Of a stretch of DNA of 64,000 bases, positions 47,538 through 56,439 are shown piece after piece. Positions within the stretch are counted from its first letter, which is position 1, and the number at the start of each line of letters is the position of its first letter. The stretch spans positions 62,001 through 126,000 of the forward strand of contig CAZIUC010000002.1 of the NCBI GenBank assembly GCA_964542455.1, read 5' to 3'. Source of the stretch: PFJX01 sp964542455. GTDB lineage: Bacteria > Pseudomonadota > Gammaproteobacteria > Burkholderiales > Thiobacillaceae. The position numbers and the translations under genes are program-made. Below the pieces are notes generated by a model. It was not told the DNA's origin. It saw nothing but the letters and a program-made list of their open reading frames with translations, and did no database searches.

Positions 47538-49070
47538 ATGGAAATCGAACTCAAGCTCGCACTCGAACCCGCCAATGTTGCCCGCCTCAAGCGGCATCCC
47601 CTGTTGGCCGGCATCAAGTCGGAACGGCAGGCGCTGCACAGCATCTATTTCGACACCCCCGACTTCGCCCTCACCCACCGCAAGATCTCCCTGCGCCTTC
47701 GCCGCGTGGGCTACCACTGGGTGCAAACCCTGAAAGCTGGCGCGCCCTCGGTGGGTGCGTTGAGCAGCCGCCCGGAATGGGAAGCCCAGGTGATGGGCAA
47801 CACCCCGGAACTCGCCGTGCTGGCGCCGGAAGCATTGGCACTGCTTACCGGAATCGACCTCGGCCGCCTGGCGCCGGTGTTCATTACTGACATCAAGCGC
47901 ACAACCTGGCAGGTGGTCGCGGGCGAGACAACGATGGAAATCGCTTTGGATCAGGGCGAAGTACGAGCCGCGAGTGTGGCAAACCCGGTGGCAAACCCGG
48001 TGGCAAACCCGGCGGCAAACCCGGTGGCAAACCCGGTGGCCAGCCCAATTTCAGAAATTGAGCTCGAACTCAAATCCGGCCCACCGGATGGCTTGTTCAC
48101 CACCGCGCTCAGCCTGCTCGAACGGATACCGTTGCGCATAGACTCACGCAGCAAGGCGGCCATCGGCTACCGCCTCGCCGGCGCGGTAAAAATGGCGCCA
48201 GCCAAAGCACGCTGGCCAAAGCTGGACCCAGAGCAAGCGGCTGGCGTGGCCTGGACCCGCCTGGTCGAAGCGGCCATGGCGCAGTTGGTGGACAACCTGC
48301 CCGGCTTTCTCGAACAGCCGGAAGAAATCGAATACCTGCATCAACTCCGTGTTGCCCTGCGCCGACTGATGAGTTTGGCGCGCCTGCTTAACCAGTTTTC
48401 ACAACCCGACCCGGCCTGGCTAGCCCCCCTGCGTGAGCACATGGCGGTGCTGAACCCCGCGCGCGATTGGGATGTGTTCCTCCACGAAACTCTGCCGCGT
48501 CTGGATTTGCCTCATGACGCGGTATTTCAGGAACACGCCGCGACGCTGGCGGCGGCCTCGCGCCAGGCCGCGCAAACCACCCTGTCGTCAGCCACGTTCA
48601 CACATGTCGTGTTGCAACTGGGCCAGGCGCTGATGACGCCGCCGGCCGCCGGCAAGACCGCCAGCACCTGGGCCGCGAAGGTGCTCGAACAGCGCTGGAA
48701 AGACGTTCAGCGACGTGGCAAGGCGCTGTCCGACGGCGACAAGACCATAGACGATGTAGCCGCGCGCCACCGCCTGCGTATCGCCGTGAAAAAGTTGCGC
48801 TATGCCAGCGATGCCCTGGCCAATCTTTATGGCAAACGTGGCAAGGCCACGCTGGCCGGCCTGGAAAACCTTCAGGAAAGCCTCGGCTCGCTCAACGATC
48901 TGGCTGTAGCGGAGCGACTCATGCGGGTACTCGCCCAGGCCCACCCGGAAAGCGCGTACAGCGCTGGCCACGTGGTGGGTGAGCTGAGCGCGGAGACGAA
49001 ACAACACGGTGGATCGCGGCGACGGATAGCGCGCGACCTGGCCAAAATCAAGCCGTTCTGGCGAAAGTAG
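47538..49070 (+). CDS. CYTH-CHAD domain protein (inorganic triphosphatase-like)
   Basis: The 510-residue product starts MEIELKLALEP, the EXEXK signature of CYTH triphosphate tunnel enzymes (residues 1-220). A C-terminal CHAD domain (about 240-505) with conserved His and basic residues such as HQLRVALRRLMSLARL and RHRLRIAVKKLRYASDAL binds polyphosphate. Inside the CYTH domain, residues 147-170 are six tandem four-residue units (VANP type) from a 12-bp repeat at 47976-48047. The divergent neighbour is ppk, so a role in polyphosphate metabolism is well supported by context. Confidence 0.9.
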   Translation: MEIELKLALEPANVARLKRHPLLAGIKSERQALHSIYFDTPDFALTHRKISLRLRRVGYHWVQTLKAGAPSVGALSSRPEWEAQVMGNTPELAVLAPEALALLTGIDLGRLAPVFITDIKRTTWQVVAGETTMEIALDQGEVRAASVANPVANPVANPAANPVANPVASPISEIELELKSGPPDGLFTTALSLLERIPLRIDSRSKAAIGYRLAGAVKMAPAKARWPKLDPEQAAGVAWTRLVEAAMAQLVDNLPGFLEQPEEIEYLHQLRVALRRLMSLARLLNQFSQPDPAWLAPLREHMAVLNPARDWDVFLHETLPRLDLPHDAVFQEHAATLAAASRQAAQTTLSSATFTHVVLQLGQALMTPPAAGKTASTWAAKVLEQRWKDVQRRGKALSDGDKTIDDVAARHRLRIAVKKLRYASDALANLYGKRGKATLAGLENLQESLGSLNDLAVAERLMRVLAQAHPESAYSAGHVVGELSAETKQHGGSRRRIARDLAKIKPFWRK

Positions 49071-49333
49071 TCACAGGGAAAGAATGAATAACCGGGTGTT
49101 GAAAACACACGCCCATGCCCTTCCGCCAGCCCTCCTGACGCAGCCACTATTTGTATTTATCCGCGGATTCGGCTTGCCGTGTTCGACCGGCCGTCAGGCG
49201 CGTAAAGTGCGAAAAATGCAACCACGCCCACCCGCGTCTACTCATTACGCCTTCCGCCGGCAGGCATCGTGGCTTGGGCAAAGCGCGGCGTCCCCAAACT
49301 ACTATTACAACGTCGAGCAAGGAGACGAATGCC

Positions 49334-51262
49334 ATGGCCATCGACCCCACCAGCCACGACCAACTGGAACGCAGCATCAAGGAAATCGACTGGGCCGCCC
49401 TGCGCCGGTCTGAATACACCCCTTCACCGGCCGCCTGGGAAGACCAGGCACTCTACTTCCTGATGCTCGACCGTTTTTCCGACGGCAAGGAAAAAGGCTA
49501 TCGGGACAACGCCGGCAACCCGGTCGCCACTGGAGAGACAGCGCCTTTTCGTTTTCCCGACGACGCCTACATCGCGGATCAGACCACCTGGGCCGACGCC
49601 GGTGACGAATGGCTGGGCGGCACACTGAAGGGACTGGAGAGCAAGATCGGTTACCTCAAGCGCCTGGGAGTGACCACACTCTGGGTCAGCCCGGTATTCA
49701 AACAGGCGGCCGCGGATACCCACTCCTACCACGGCTACGGCATCCAGAACTTCCTGGACGTGGACCCCCACTTCGGCAGCCGCCAGGACCTCATCGATCT
49801 GGTGAACACCGCCCATTCCCATGGTATCCGCGTCATCCTGGACATCATCCTCAACCACGCCGGCGACGTGTTCGGATACCGCTACAACCCGGAGCGCTAT
49901 CCCGCCCGGGACGCCGAGGGCGATGCCTGCATGGACCCGCGTTGGGATGGCGGAACCTACCCGGTATCGGGCTGGCACAATGCCTACGGCGAGGCCAACA
50001 TCCCCTTCGGCCCCATCAATCTTGCCAGCCATCCCCACGCCTGGCCCAACGACGCGGTCTGGCCGGTGGAGATGCAGGCGGCCGAGAACTACACCGCCAA
50101 GGGCCGCATCAATAGTTGGGACTACGACCCGGAGTTCTATGAGGGTGACTTCGTCACCCTGAAGGACATCCACCACGGCCACCACGACTATGTCGGCAGC
50201 GAACGCATCGTCGATGCATTTCACCCTTCGTCCGCTCTCGCCGCCTTGTGCGATATCTACAAGTTCTGGATCGCCCTGGCCGACGTGGACGGTTTTCGCA
50301 TCGACACGGTCAAGCACATGGAGCCGGGCGCAACCCGCTACTTCGCCTCGGTGATCAAGGAGTTTGCACAGGTGCTGGGCAAGGAGAACTTCTTTCTGGT
50401 GGGCGAAATCACCGGCGGCCGTGACCATGCCTGGAAAATGCTGGAGCTGACCGGACTGGACGCGGCGCTCGGCATAGACGACATCCCCGACAAGCTGGAT
50501 TACCTGGCCAAGGGCTGGCGCGAGCCGGCGGACTACTTCGGCCTGTTTCGCAACTCGGCCCTGGAGCGCAAGTCGTCCCACGTCTGGTTCGGCAAGCACG
50601 TGGTGACCCTGTTCGACGACCACGACCAGGTGAGCAAGGGCAACAACAAGGCCCGCTTCTGCGGCGACAAGGCCAACGACGGATACAGTCACCTCAAGGC
50701 CGTGCTCGGCCTCAATCTCACCTCCATGGGCATACCCTGCCTCTATTACGGCAGCGAGCAGGCATTCGACGGCGCAGGCGACAACGACCGCTATCTGCGC
50801 GAATGCATGTTCGGCGGCCGCTTCGGTTCACTGAAAAGCACCGACCGCCACTTTTTCAATGAAGACCACGAAATCTATCGCTTCATTGCCGACGTCATGG
50901 CGCTGCGTAGCCGACACCTGCCCCTGCGCCGAGGCCGCCAGTACCTGCGCGAAATCTCCGACTCGGGCGAGCCGGGCAGTTTCGGCCTACCCCACATGAT
51001 CGGCGGCCAGATTCGCTCGCTGGTGCCCTGGTCGCGCCTGTTCGCCAATGAGGAAATCCTGCTGGCCATCAACACCGACGCATCGATCCCGCGGGCGGCC
51101 TGGGTAACCATCGACGTCACCCTGCACGCCGACACCGCGGCGCTTACCTGCCTCTACTCCAGCGACCCCGCGCAGATCGGCGCCAGCACGACCATCGAAG
51201 CACGCAATGGCCGGGCGATACGGATCACCGTGCCGGCGGGAGGGTTCGTGGTTTATGGCTAA
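49334..51262 (+). CDS. Alpha-amylase family glycoside hydrolase (GH13)
   Basis: The 642-residue product starts at 49334, 11 bases after AAGGAGACG, giving MAIDPTSHDQLERSIKEIDW. It has the GH13 (beta/alpha)8 barrel: TLWVSPVFKQ, ILDIILNHAG (region I), DGFRIDTVKHM (region II, nucleophile Asp), LVGEITGG (region III, acid Glu) and TLFDDHDQ (region IV, Asp). There is no signal peptide, so it is cytoplasmic. The substrate may be glycogen or maltodextrin. No other glycogen gene is adjacent. Confidence 0.9.
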   Translation: MAIDPTSHDQLERSIKEIDWAALRRSEYTPSPAAWEDQALYFLMLDRFSDGKEKGYRDNAGNPVATGETAPFRFPDDAYIADQTTWADAGDEWLGGTLKGLESKIGYLKRLGVTTLWVSPVFKQAAADTHSYHGYGIQNFLDVDPHFGSRQDLIDLVNTAHSHGIRVILDIILNHAGDVFGYRYNPERYPARDAEGDACMDPRWDGGTYPVSGWHNAYGEANIPFGPINLASHPHAWPNDAVWPVEMQAAENYTAKGRINSWDYDPEFYEGDFVTLKDIHHGHHDYVGSERIVDAFHPSSALAALCDIYKFWIALADVDGFRIDTVKHMEPGATRYFASVIKEFAQVLGKENFFLVGEITGGRDHAWKMLELTGLDAALGIDDIPDKLDYLAKGWREPADYFGLFRNSALERKSSHVWFGKHVVTLFDDHDQVSKGNNKARFCGDKANDGYSHLKAVLGLNLTSMGIPCLYYGSEQAFDGAGDNDRYLRECMFGGRFGSLKSTDRHFFNEDHEIYRFIADVMALRSRHLPLRRGRQYLREISDSGEPGSFGLPHMIGGQIRSLVPWSRLFANEEILLAINTDASIPRAAWVTIDVTLHADTAALTCLYSSDPAQIGASTTIEARNGRAIRITVPAGGFVVYG

Positions 51263-51296
51263 CCATATCGGGATCTGACCGACGTAGTCTCGCGAC

Positions 51297-52874
51297 ATGG
51301 ATCACCAGACCGGCGCCATCCTCTTCGCCCCGCTGCTTGCCGCGGCGGTGGCCTGGGGCGTGGCGGAACTGTACCGGCGGCGTATGGTGGCGCAGATGCG
51401 CGGTGGCCGGGCACCGGACGCGGACAATCCGGCGCGGGCGTATAGCGTCACCCTGCAGGCGCGGCACCAGCCACCCCGGCTGGACCTGGCGGCTAACCGA
51501 CGCGCCGCGTTCCGTTTCCTGCTGGCCCTCTCCGGGCTCAGTCTCCTGATCGGCCTTACTCAGTCCTGGCTGGCCCTGCTCATCGTCTACGAAGACGACG
51601 GCTTCTCCCTAAACCGGCTGCTAGTGTTGGGTGCCGTCTATGCCTGGCCCATGGTCATGGCCTGGGGCCTGGCGCGGCGCTGGTCCTGGGGCCGGGTGCT
51701 GGGCGGTATCGCCCTCCACATGCTGACCATCATGGCCGGGCTGGTGTTGCTAACGTCCGACACGGCCCAGACCCTGACGGGAGTCGCCTGGCTCGGCGGC
51801 GTGGTGACGCTGCCGATGCTGGTGACCCTGGCCATCAGCGCCAGCGGCCGCATTCGCGCCGTGGCGCCTTATCTGCTGCCACCCTTTCTCCTGTTGTCCG
51901 CCGCTTCCGTCTTCGGCACGCAGTTCCTGGCCGCCACCGTGGACTATCAGCCTGACTGGCTGACTGGCCTGGTCGCCGCATTGGGCGACTGGGGCACCCT
52001 GCTGCTGTTCACCCTGGCGCCCTGGCTTCTACTGGCCTGGCCGGTGTATGCCCTGGGCCGCCGGCTGGCGCGGTCCTACCGAGAGAAGCGCTTCTCGGAC
52101 CTCGCTTATCTGTTTGCCGCCTACTGGTTCGTCGTCCTCACCGCCAGTGCCCTGCCAGCCATGGAAGGCGCCGGACTGGCGGGGCTGACCCAGTTGCTGC
52201 CCTGGCTCTGGATTCCCCTCGCCTGGCGCGTGTTGCCGGGCTGGCTGGCCCCCTCGGGACAGCCCCCCACCCTGCTGGTGCTACGCGTGTTCCAGCGCGA
52301 CACCCAGGTGGAAGTTCTGTTCGACCGTGTCGTGGAGCGCTGGCGGCTCAGCGGCAACACCTTGCTGATCGCCGGCAGCGACCTGATCAGCCGCACCCTG
52401 GAGCCGGACGACCTGTTCACCTTCCTCAACGGCCAACTGGCTCGCCGCTTCATCGCAAGCGCCGATGAAATTCCCCGCCGCGTGGCGGAACTGGATCTAC
52501 GCCCCGACCCGGACGGCCGTTACCGGGTCAACGAGTTCTATTGCTTCGACACCACCTGGCAGCCCGCCTTGCGCGCCCTGGTCGAATCGAGCGACGTGGT
52601 GCTCATGGACTTGCGCGGCTTCAAGCCGGAAAACCAGGGCTGCCGCTTCGAGCTGCGCGTGTTGGCCGCCGCGCCCCACCTGCGTCACGTGGTACTGCTG
52701 CACGACGCCGATACCGCGCGAGATGCCGCCGAAGCAGACCTCGCCGGAGCCGCAGCCGCATGCTTCGTCTGGCTGGATGCCGGGCACCTGGACGGAGCCA
52801 AGGCCAGTGAAGTGCTGGCGGCGTTGTTCGGCACGGCGACAGACGATGCAACCGCGGCACGGCGCGATGAATGA
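51297..52874 (+). CDS. Unknown multi-span membrane protein with soluble C-terminal domain
   Basis: The 525-residue product has about nine hydrophobic spans in its first 320 residues. A soluble domain follows with LLVLRVFQRDTQVEVLFDRV, GNTLLIAGSDLISRTLEPDD and TWQPALRALVESSDVVLMDL. The alternation of strands and helices and the late WQ..L..L...SDVVLMDLR pattern recall Rossmann- or TIR-like effector folds, but this is only a visual impression. It starts 34 bases after the amylase gene and overlaps a small ORF at its end. No family name can be given. Confidence 0.65.
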   Translation: MDHQTGAILFAPLLAAAVAWGVAELYRRRMVAQMRGGRAPDADNPARAYSVTLQARHQPPRLDLAANRRAAFRFLLALSGLSLLIGLTQSWLALLIVYEDDGFSLNRLLVLGAVYAWPMVMAWGLARRWSWGRVLGGIALHMLTIMAGLVLLTSDTAQTLTGVAWLGGVVTLPMLVTLAISASGRIRAVAPYLLPPFLLLSAASVFGTQFLAATVDYQPDWLTGLVAALGDWGTLLLFTLAPWLLLAWPVYALGRRLARSYREKRFSDLAYLFAAYWFVVLTASALPAMEGAGLAGLTQLLPWLWIPLAWRVLPGWLAPSGQPPTLLVLRVFQRDTQVEVLFDRVVERWRLSGNTLLIAGSDLISRTLEPDDLFTFLNGQLARRFIASADEIPRRVAELDLRPDPDGRYRVNEFYCFDTTWQPALRALVESSDVVLMDLRGFKPENQGCRFELRVLAAAPHLRHVVLLHDADTARDAAEADLAGAAAACFVWLDAGHLDGAKASEVLAALFGTATDDATAARRDE

Positions 52875-53025
52875 CGTCGGCCCGAGTAGCGGACAGCGTG
52901 AGATCCATCCTGACCGCTATCAGAGCGAGGAGAAGGCCAAGACCATCCACTTCACCCTGGAAAGCAGCGGCGGCTACTCCCATCATCCACCGCTGGAATT
53001 CACCACCCACCGCGTCGGCGAGTAA
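52867..53025 (+). CDS. Small ORF coupled to the membrane protein gene
   Basis: A 52-codon ORF starts at an ATG overlapping the previous stop (ATGAATGA). The product is soluble, charged and starts MNDVGPSSGQREIHPDRYQS. It is not recognised. The overlap favours translation by coupling, but the ORF could also be a degenerate gene end, since the neighbouring RyR-type gene is frameshifted. Confidence 0.45.
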   Translation: MNDVGPSSGQREIHPDRYQSEEKAKTIHFTLESSGGYSHHPPLEFTTHRVGE

Positions 53026-53044
53026 TGGCGCCGATCTGGAGTCG

Positions 53045-53360
53045 CTAGGCCGGGTCTGCATCTATCAGGCCACGCCGGAGCAACTCCGCCACCACCACCT
53101 GCGCGGTCTCGCGGTCGTAGGCCTTTTCCACTTCCGTCAGATGCTCATAGGCAACCAGATCCGGGTGAAGCTTGCTGCCGTCGTCGCGTCGTGGAACGTA
53201 ATGCCCAACCTTCAGCGATACGTTTGCTGGCCCAGACGTCATGATTGACTTCGGCGATGGCTTCCATCGCGTCGCTCAGCACCCCGGCGGCACGAATCAT
53301 TTCATCCGGGCTGGGAATGCGCGGGGTGTAGGGGCCGTGCGGGGTGTCGATGGGGTTCAT
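53045..53360 (-). pseudogene. RyR-domain protein gene with a single frameshift
   Basis: From the ATG at 53360 one frame reads MNPIDTPHGPYTPRI and then NHDVWASKRIAEGW. After an extra base in the GGG run at 53204-53206 (plus-strand CCC), the next frame continues HYVPRRDDGSKLHPDLVAYE and LTEVEKAYDRETAQ to the stop at 53045. Joined, they give a complete small RyR (ryanodine receptor-type) repeat of about 105 residues. Bacterial RyR-domain proteins often appear in mobile or defence-related contexts. It may be a true pseudogene, a sequencing error in a homopolymer, or programmed slippage. Confidence 0.75.
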
Positions 53361-53524
53361 GTCAGCGCTGTAACCGGTTGCGATAAACACGGCATTGTTC
53401 CAGAAGGCGGGTTACGCACCCCCTGGGCTGACCAGGAGTCGGCATTCCGCCAGTGAACCGGAAAAATGTCGGTGTGGATGAATCCCACCAGAAGCTAAGG
53501 AACGGATCGCCGCATGCCTGACCT

Positions 53525-53553
53525 CCAGCAGGAAGCGCGATCGCGGGGAACGG
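53525..53553 (-). repeat. Degenerate terminal CRISPR repeat
   Basis: The last 18 bases match the array repeat at 17 positions (ending GCGGGGAACGG), while the first 11 are mostly unrelated. The 33-base interval to the first intact repeat is one spacer. Degenerate repeats mark the leader-distal end, so the leader is on the other side, next to cas2. Confidence 0.8.
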
Positions 53554-53586
53554 GGACGCGATGCCGCCGTTGTTGCTGGCCGCGTA

Positions 53587-54652
53587 CGGTTCATCCCCGC
53601 GAGCGCGGGGAACGGATGCGACCGGTACGCCAGTCGGGCTTTTGCTCCGGTTCATCCCCGCGAGCGCGGGGAACGGGGCGATGCGCTCTGCCCCTACATC
53701 CACGAGAGCGGTTCATCCCCGCGAGCGCGGGGAACGGGAAGGTCGGCTGGAACTCGGCAAGGTGCGGTGCGGTTCATCCCCGCGAGCGCGGGGAACGGCA
53801 GATCGCGCTTGAAACAGCTATCCGCGACCGCGGTTCATCCCCGCGAGCGCGGGGAACGGGTCTGCCTGGGCCAACATGCGCTTAGTGTCTGCGGTTCATC
53901 CCCGCGAGCGCGGGGAACGGGCGGCCGTGTCGCCCATCGCCAACAACTGCTGCGGTTCATCCCCGCGAGCGCGGGGAACGGTTAATTTCCGTGGTGTAGC
54001 GATCTTGCCCATCCGGTTCATCCCCGCGAGCGCGGGGAACGGGCTAGGCCACCTGCCCAAGCTAGTGCCGCATTAGGTTCATCCCCGCGAGCGCGGGGAA
54101 CGGGCATGATGGCGGCGTAGCCATCCGCGAATATGCGGTTCATCCCCGCGAGCGCGGGGAACGGGGGATGGCCGACGCAGTGATCAACCTTGAAGACGGT
54201 TCATCCCCGCGAGCGCGGGGAACGGCGGTAATAGATCAGCGCGCCTATCCTTTGGAACGGTTCATCCCCGCGAGCGCGGGGAACGGGGTTATCGTGTGGA
54301 GCAGCTCATGGCGCGCATCGGTTCATCCCCGCGAGCGCGGGGAACGGGCGATGCTGGCGAGCATGTCTTCCACCGTGCCCGGTTCATCCCCGCGAGCGCG
54401 GGGAACGGGCCATCAATATGCGGCGGGAACGTGGCCATGTCGGTTCATCCCCGCGAGCGCGGGGAACGGCCTGCAAATCATTGTCCGCTGACCCGCGCGA
54501 CCGGTTCATCCCCGCGAGCGCGGGGAACGGTGATCAGGACAAATCAAGTAGGCAGATGCCTACGGTTCATCCCCGCGAGCGCGGGGAACGGTGCGGGCGT
54601 GAATATGTGCAAAGACATGGCCACGGTTCATCCCCGCGAGCGCGGGGAACGG
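53587..54652 (-). CRISPR. Type I-E CRISPR array, 18 intact repeats, 17 spacers of 32 nt
   Basis: Eighteen 29-bp repeats occur every 61 bases from 53587 to 54624. On the plus strand each begins CGGTTCATCC, has the inner palindrome CCCCGCGAGCGCGGGG and ends AACGG. The repeat at 54075 starts with A instead of C. All 17 spacers are 32 nt and none looks duplicated. On the minus strand the repeat ends GGGGATGAACCG, giving the crRNA handle ATGAACCG. Transcription is therefore minus, from the cas2 side, the same direction as the cas genes. Uniform repeats suggest an active array. Confidence 0.98.
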
Positions 54653-54710
54653 ACTTACAGCAAGTGTCTGTTGTTAAAGAGCTTTCAGACACGCGGGAAT
54701 TCTACCGCGC
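54653..54710 (-). promoter_or_regulatory. Short CRISPR leader
   Basis: Only 58 bases separate the first repeat from the cas2 stop. The stretch is AT-richer than its surroundings (TTGTTAAAGAGC near 54670). The array may be read partly from upstream cas transcripts, or a promoter may lie inside cas2. No convincing -35/-10 pair or IHF site was identified here. Confidence 0.5.
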
Positions 54711-55019
54711 TCAGGCGCCCTCGCCGCCCGCGTTATCGGCCGGCAATGGCAGGAAGGAAACGAGCTGGGCGCCGTCCAGTTCGACGGGGATGCGGCGGTT
54801 TGTTCCGAGGGTGATGAAGTCGAAACCGGCTTCGTTGTTGGCGCGCCATGCCATGACGGCGTTGCCTTCGCCGATGCCGGCTTCGACCTGGCTCCAGATG
54901 TGGTTGCGCACCTTGCTGGAGTAATTGCCCACATACACGCCAGCGCGGATTTCCAGCAGCCAGACGGCGAGGCGGCCGCGCAGTCGGGGCGACGCGTTTT
55001 CAAGAACGATGACCAGCAT
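54711..55019 (-). CDS. cas2: CRISPR adaptation protein Cas2 (type I-E)
   Basis: Cas2 dimers bridge two Cas1 dimers in the spacer integration complex. The 102-residue Cas2e-type product begins MLVIVLENASPRLRGRLAVW, with WLLEIRAGVYVGNYS and a C-terminal LVSFLPLPADN strand that contacts Cas1. It overlaps cas1 by 20 bases and is followed by the leader and array. Confidence 0.95.
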   Translation of the reverse strand: MLVIVLENASPRLRGRLAVWLLEIRAGVYVGNYSSKVRNHIWSQVEAGIGEGNAVMAWRANNEAGFDFITLGTNRRIPVELDGAQLVSFLPLPADNAGGEGA

Positions 55020-55920
55020 CGCCCAGAGGCTTTTCGTCGATGATGGCCGGGCCGACTTGTTCCGGCGCGGCCTGGGGCGGGTCTATGCCGCCGGCCGAAA
55101 GCATGTCCTCGATGCCGGGAATAATGCGTTCCAGCAGTTTCGTCTCGCGGAAGATGTCGCGGCAGCGCAGGCGGACTTCCCTCTCGGGGTTGGCTGTCGG
55201 CCGGGCCGCGACCTGGAAGGCGATGGGCACCACGGTCTCGAATTTGTAGATGTCGGCGACGTCGTAGACGAAGGAAAGCGGCTTGCCGGTGTGGATGAAG
55301 CCCACCGCAGGGGCATAGCCGGCCGCCAGCACCGCCGCTTCGGTGACGCCATACAAGGAGGCGGTGGCCGAGGAAAGACAGCGGTTGGGCAGGTCTGAGA
55401 CGTCCCATTCGCTCGGGTCGTAATTGCGCGCGCGCCATTCGACGCCGTATTTCTTGGCGAGACGTTTATAGGTCTCTCGCACTCGGGCGCCTTCGATGCC
55501 GCGCAGTTGCTCGACGGAACGGCGTTGCGGCGGCTCCTCGCCGAAACGCAGGGCGTACATCTTGCGCACGACCCTCAAGCGCAAGTCGTCGTCCAGCGCC
55601 AGCTTGGCCTGATAGAGCAGGCGGTCGGCACGCGCGCCGCCGGGCTGGCCGGCCGAATACAGGCGCACCCCGGCTTCGCCGATCCACACCAACAGGGTGC
55701 CGACCCGTGCGGCCAGGGCGCAGGCGGCGTGCGAGACGCGGGTGCCCGGTTCCAGCATCAGGCAGGCGACGCCGCCGACCGGTATGTGGGTGCGCACGCC
55801 GTTCTTGTCGACCACCACGAAGGCGCCATCGAGCACATCCAACTGGCCGTGCTCGATGTAGAGAATGGAAAGGCGCTCCTTGATGGGGATGGGGCGCAGG
55901 GGCGGGAGGAGGTCAGACAT
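55000..55920 (-). CDS. cas1: CRISPR-associated integrase Cas1 (type I-E)
   Basis: Cas1 is the metal-dependent integrase that inserts new spacers at the leader end. The 306-residue product starts MSDLLPPLRPIPIKERLS. It carries the catalytic Glu in LRGIEGARVRETYK, His in GFIHTGKPLSF and Asp in VYDVADIYKFE. Length matches Cas1e. It is preceded by a toxin gene only 12 bases away instead of casE, so it is probably transcribed with the inserted toxin-antitoxin genes. Confidence 0.97.
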   Translation of the reverse strand: MSDLLPPLRPIPIKERLSILYIEHGQLDVLDGAFVVVDKNGVRTHIPVGGVACLMLEPGTRVSHAACALAARVGTLLVWIGEAGVRLYSAGQPGGARADRLLYQAKLALDDDLRLRVVRKMYALRFGEEPPQRRSVEQLRGIEGARVRETYKRLAKKYGVEWRARNYDPSEWDVSDLPNRCLSSATASLYGVTEAAVLAAGYAPAVGFIHTGKPLSFVYDVADIYKFETVVPIAFQVAARPTANPEREVRLRCRDIFRETKLLERIIPGIEDMLSAGGIDPPQAAPEQVGPAIIDEKPLGDAGHRS

Positions 55921-55932
55921 GAGGATGCGCGT

Positions 55933-56439
55933 TCATTCGTCCACCGCTTTCAAGGCCGCTTCAATGACCTTGTCGGACAGGAAATAGCCGGTTGCCAACA
56001 GGTGCTCCACCAGAGGGCGAATGCGTTCCAACTTGCCGAGTTGCCTGGCGCGTACCAACACCCCCAATGCGCCGATGACACGCAGACCAAGATCAACCGC
56101 CACCCGCCGCCCGGCCCGGTCGTCTATCAACACCCTGGCCTGTAACTCCAGCGCCGCCGCGATGGCGCTGGCCTCGCCGGGGTCCAGATCCCAATCGAGG
56201 CTATCCGGCATGTCTGGCCGAATCCGCAAGCTGCCTTCCGCGACTGCGGCAAGGATCGCCGCGCCTTCGGGCCGATCCGGCCGCGCGGTGCATTCAGCCA
56301 ATACCGTTTGTGTCAGCCAGACCTGCCCGAAGATGGCCGGCAAAACAGACAGGGGCATCACCCGGGAGAGCGCGATCAGCGGCCCCGTATCGGCGACGAT
56401 CAGGTCAGTCGAACGAGGCAAGCTCACTCTCCAGTTCAC
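55933..56439 (-). CDS. PIN-like toxin with DUF3368 domain
   Basis: The 168-residue product has LIVADTGPLIALSRV with the first Asp of the PIN-like fold, TVLAECTARPD, a DPGEASAIAAAL segment and VLIDDRAGRRVAVDLGL. These are the standard DUF3368 motifs. Such proteins are the toxic partner of UPF0175 antitoxins. The ATG at 56439 lies inside the antitoxin gene (35-base overlap). Later starts around 56427 are possible. It sits 12 bases before cas1, inside the cas operon. Confidence 0.85.
   Translation of the reverse strand: MNWRVSLPRSTDLIVADTGPLIALSRVMPLSVLPAIFGQVWLTQTVLAECTARPDRPEGAAILAAVAEGSLRIRPDMPDSLDWDLDPGEASAIAAALELQARVLIDDRAGRRVAVDLGLRVIGALGVLVRARQLGKLERIRPLVEHLLATGYFLSDKVIEAALKAVDE

Noticed and set aside
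49151..49333. N-terminal extension of the alpha-amylase
   Set aside because: The 61 extra residues are Arg/Pro-rich shadow sequence, and a strong AAGGAG site lies just before the ATG at 49334.
53587..54652. Self-targeting by array spacers within this window
   Set aside because: No spacer was seen to match the window by eye, but a full search was not possible, so nothing is claimed.
53514..54814. Several plus-strand ORFs with repeated FIPASAGNG or HPRERGER peptides
   Set aside because: They are translations of the CRISPR repeats through spacers and are not proteins.
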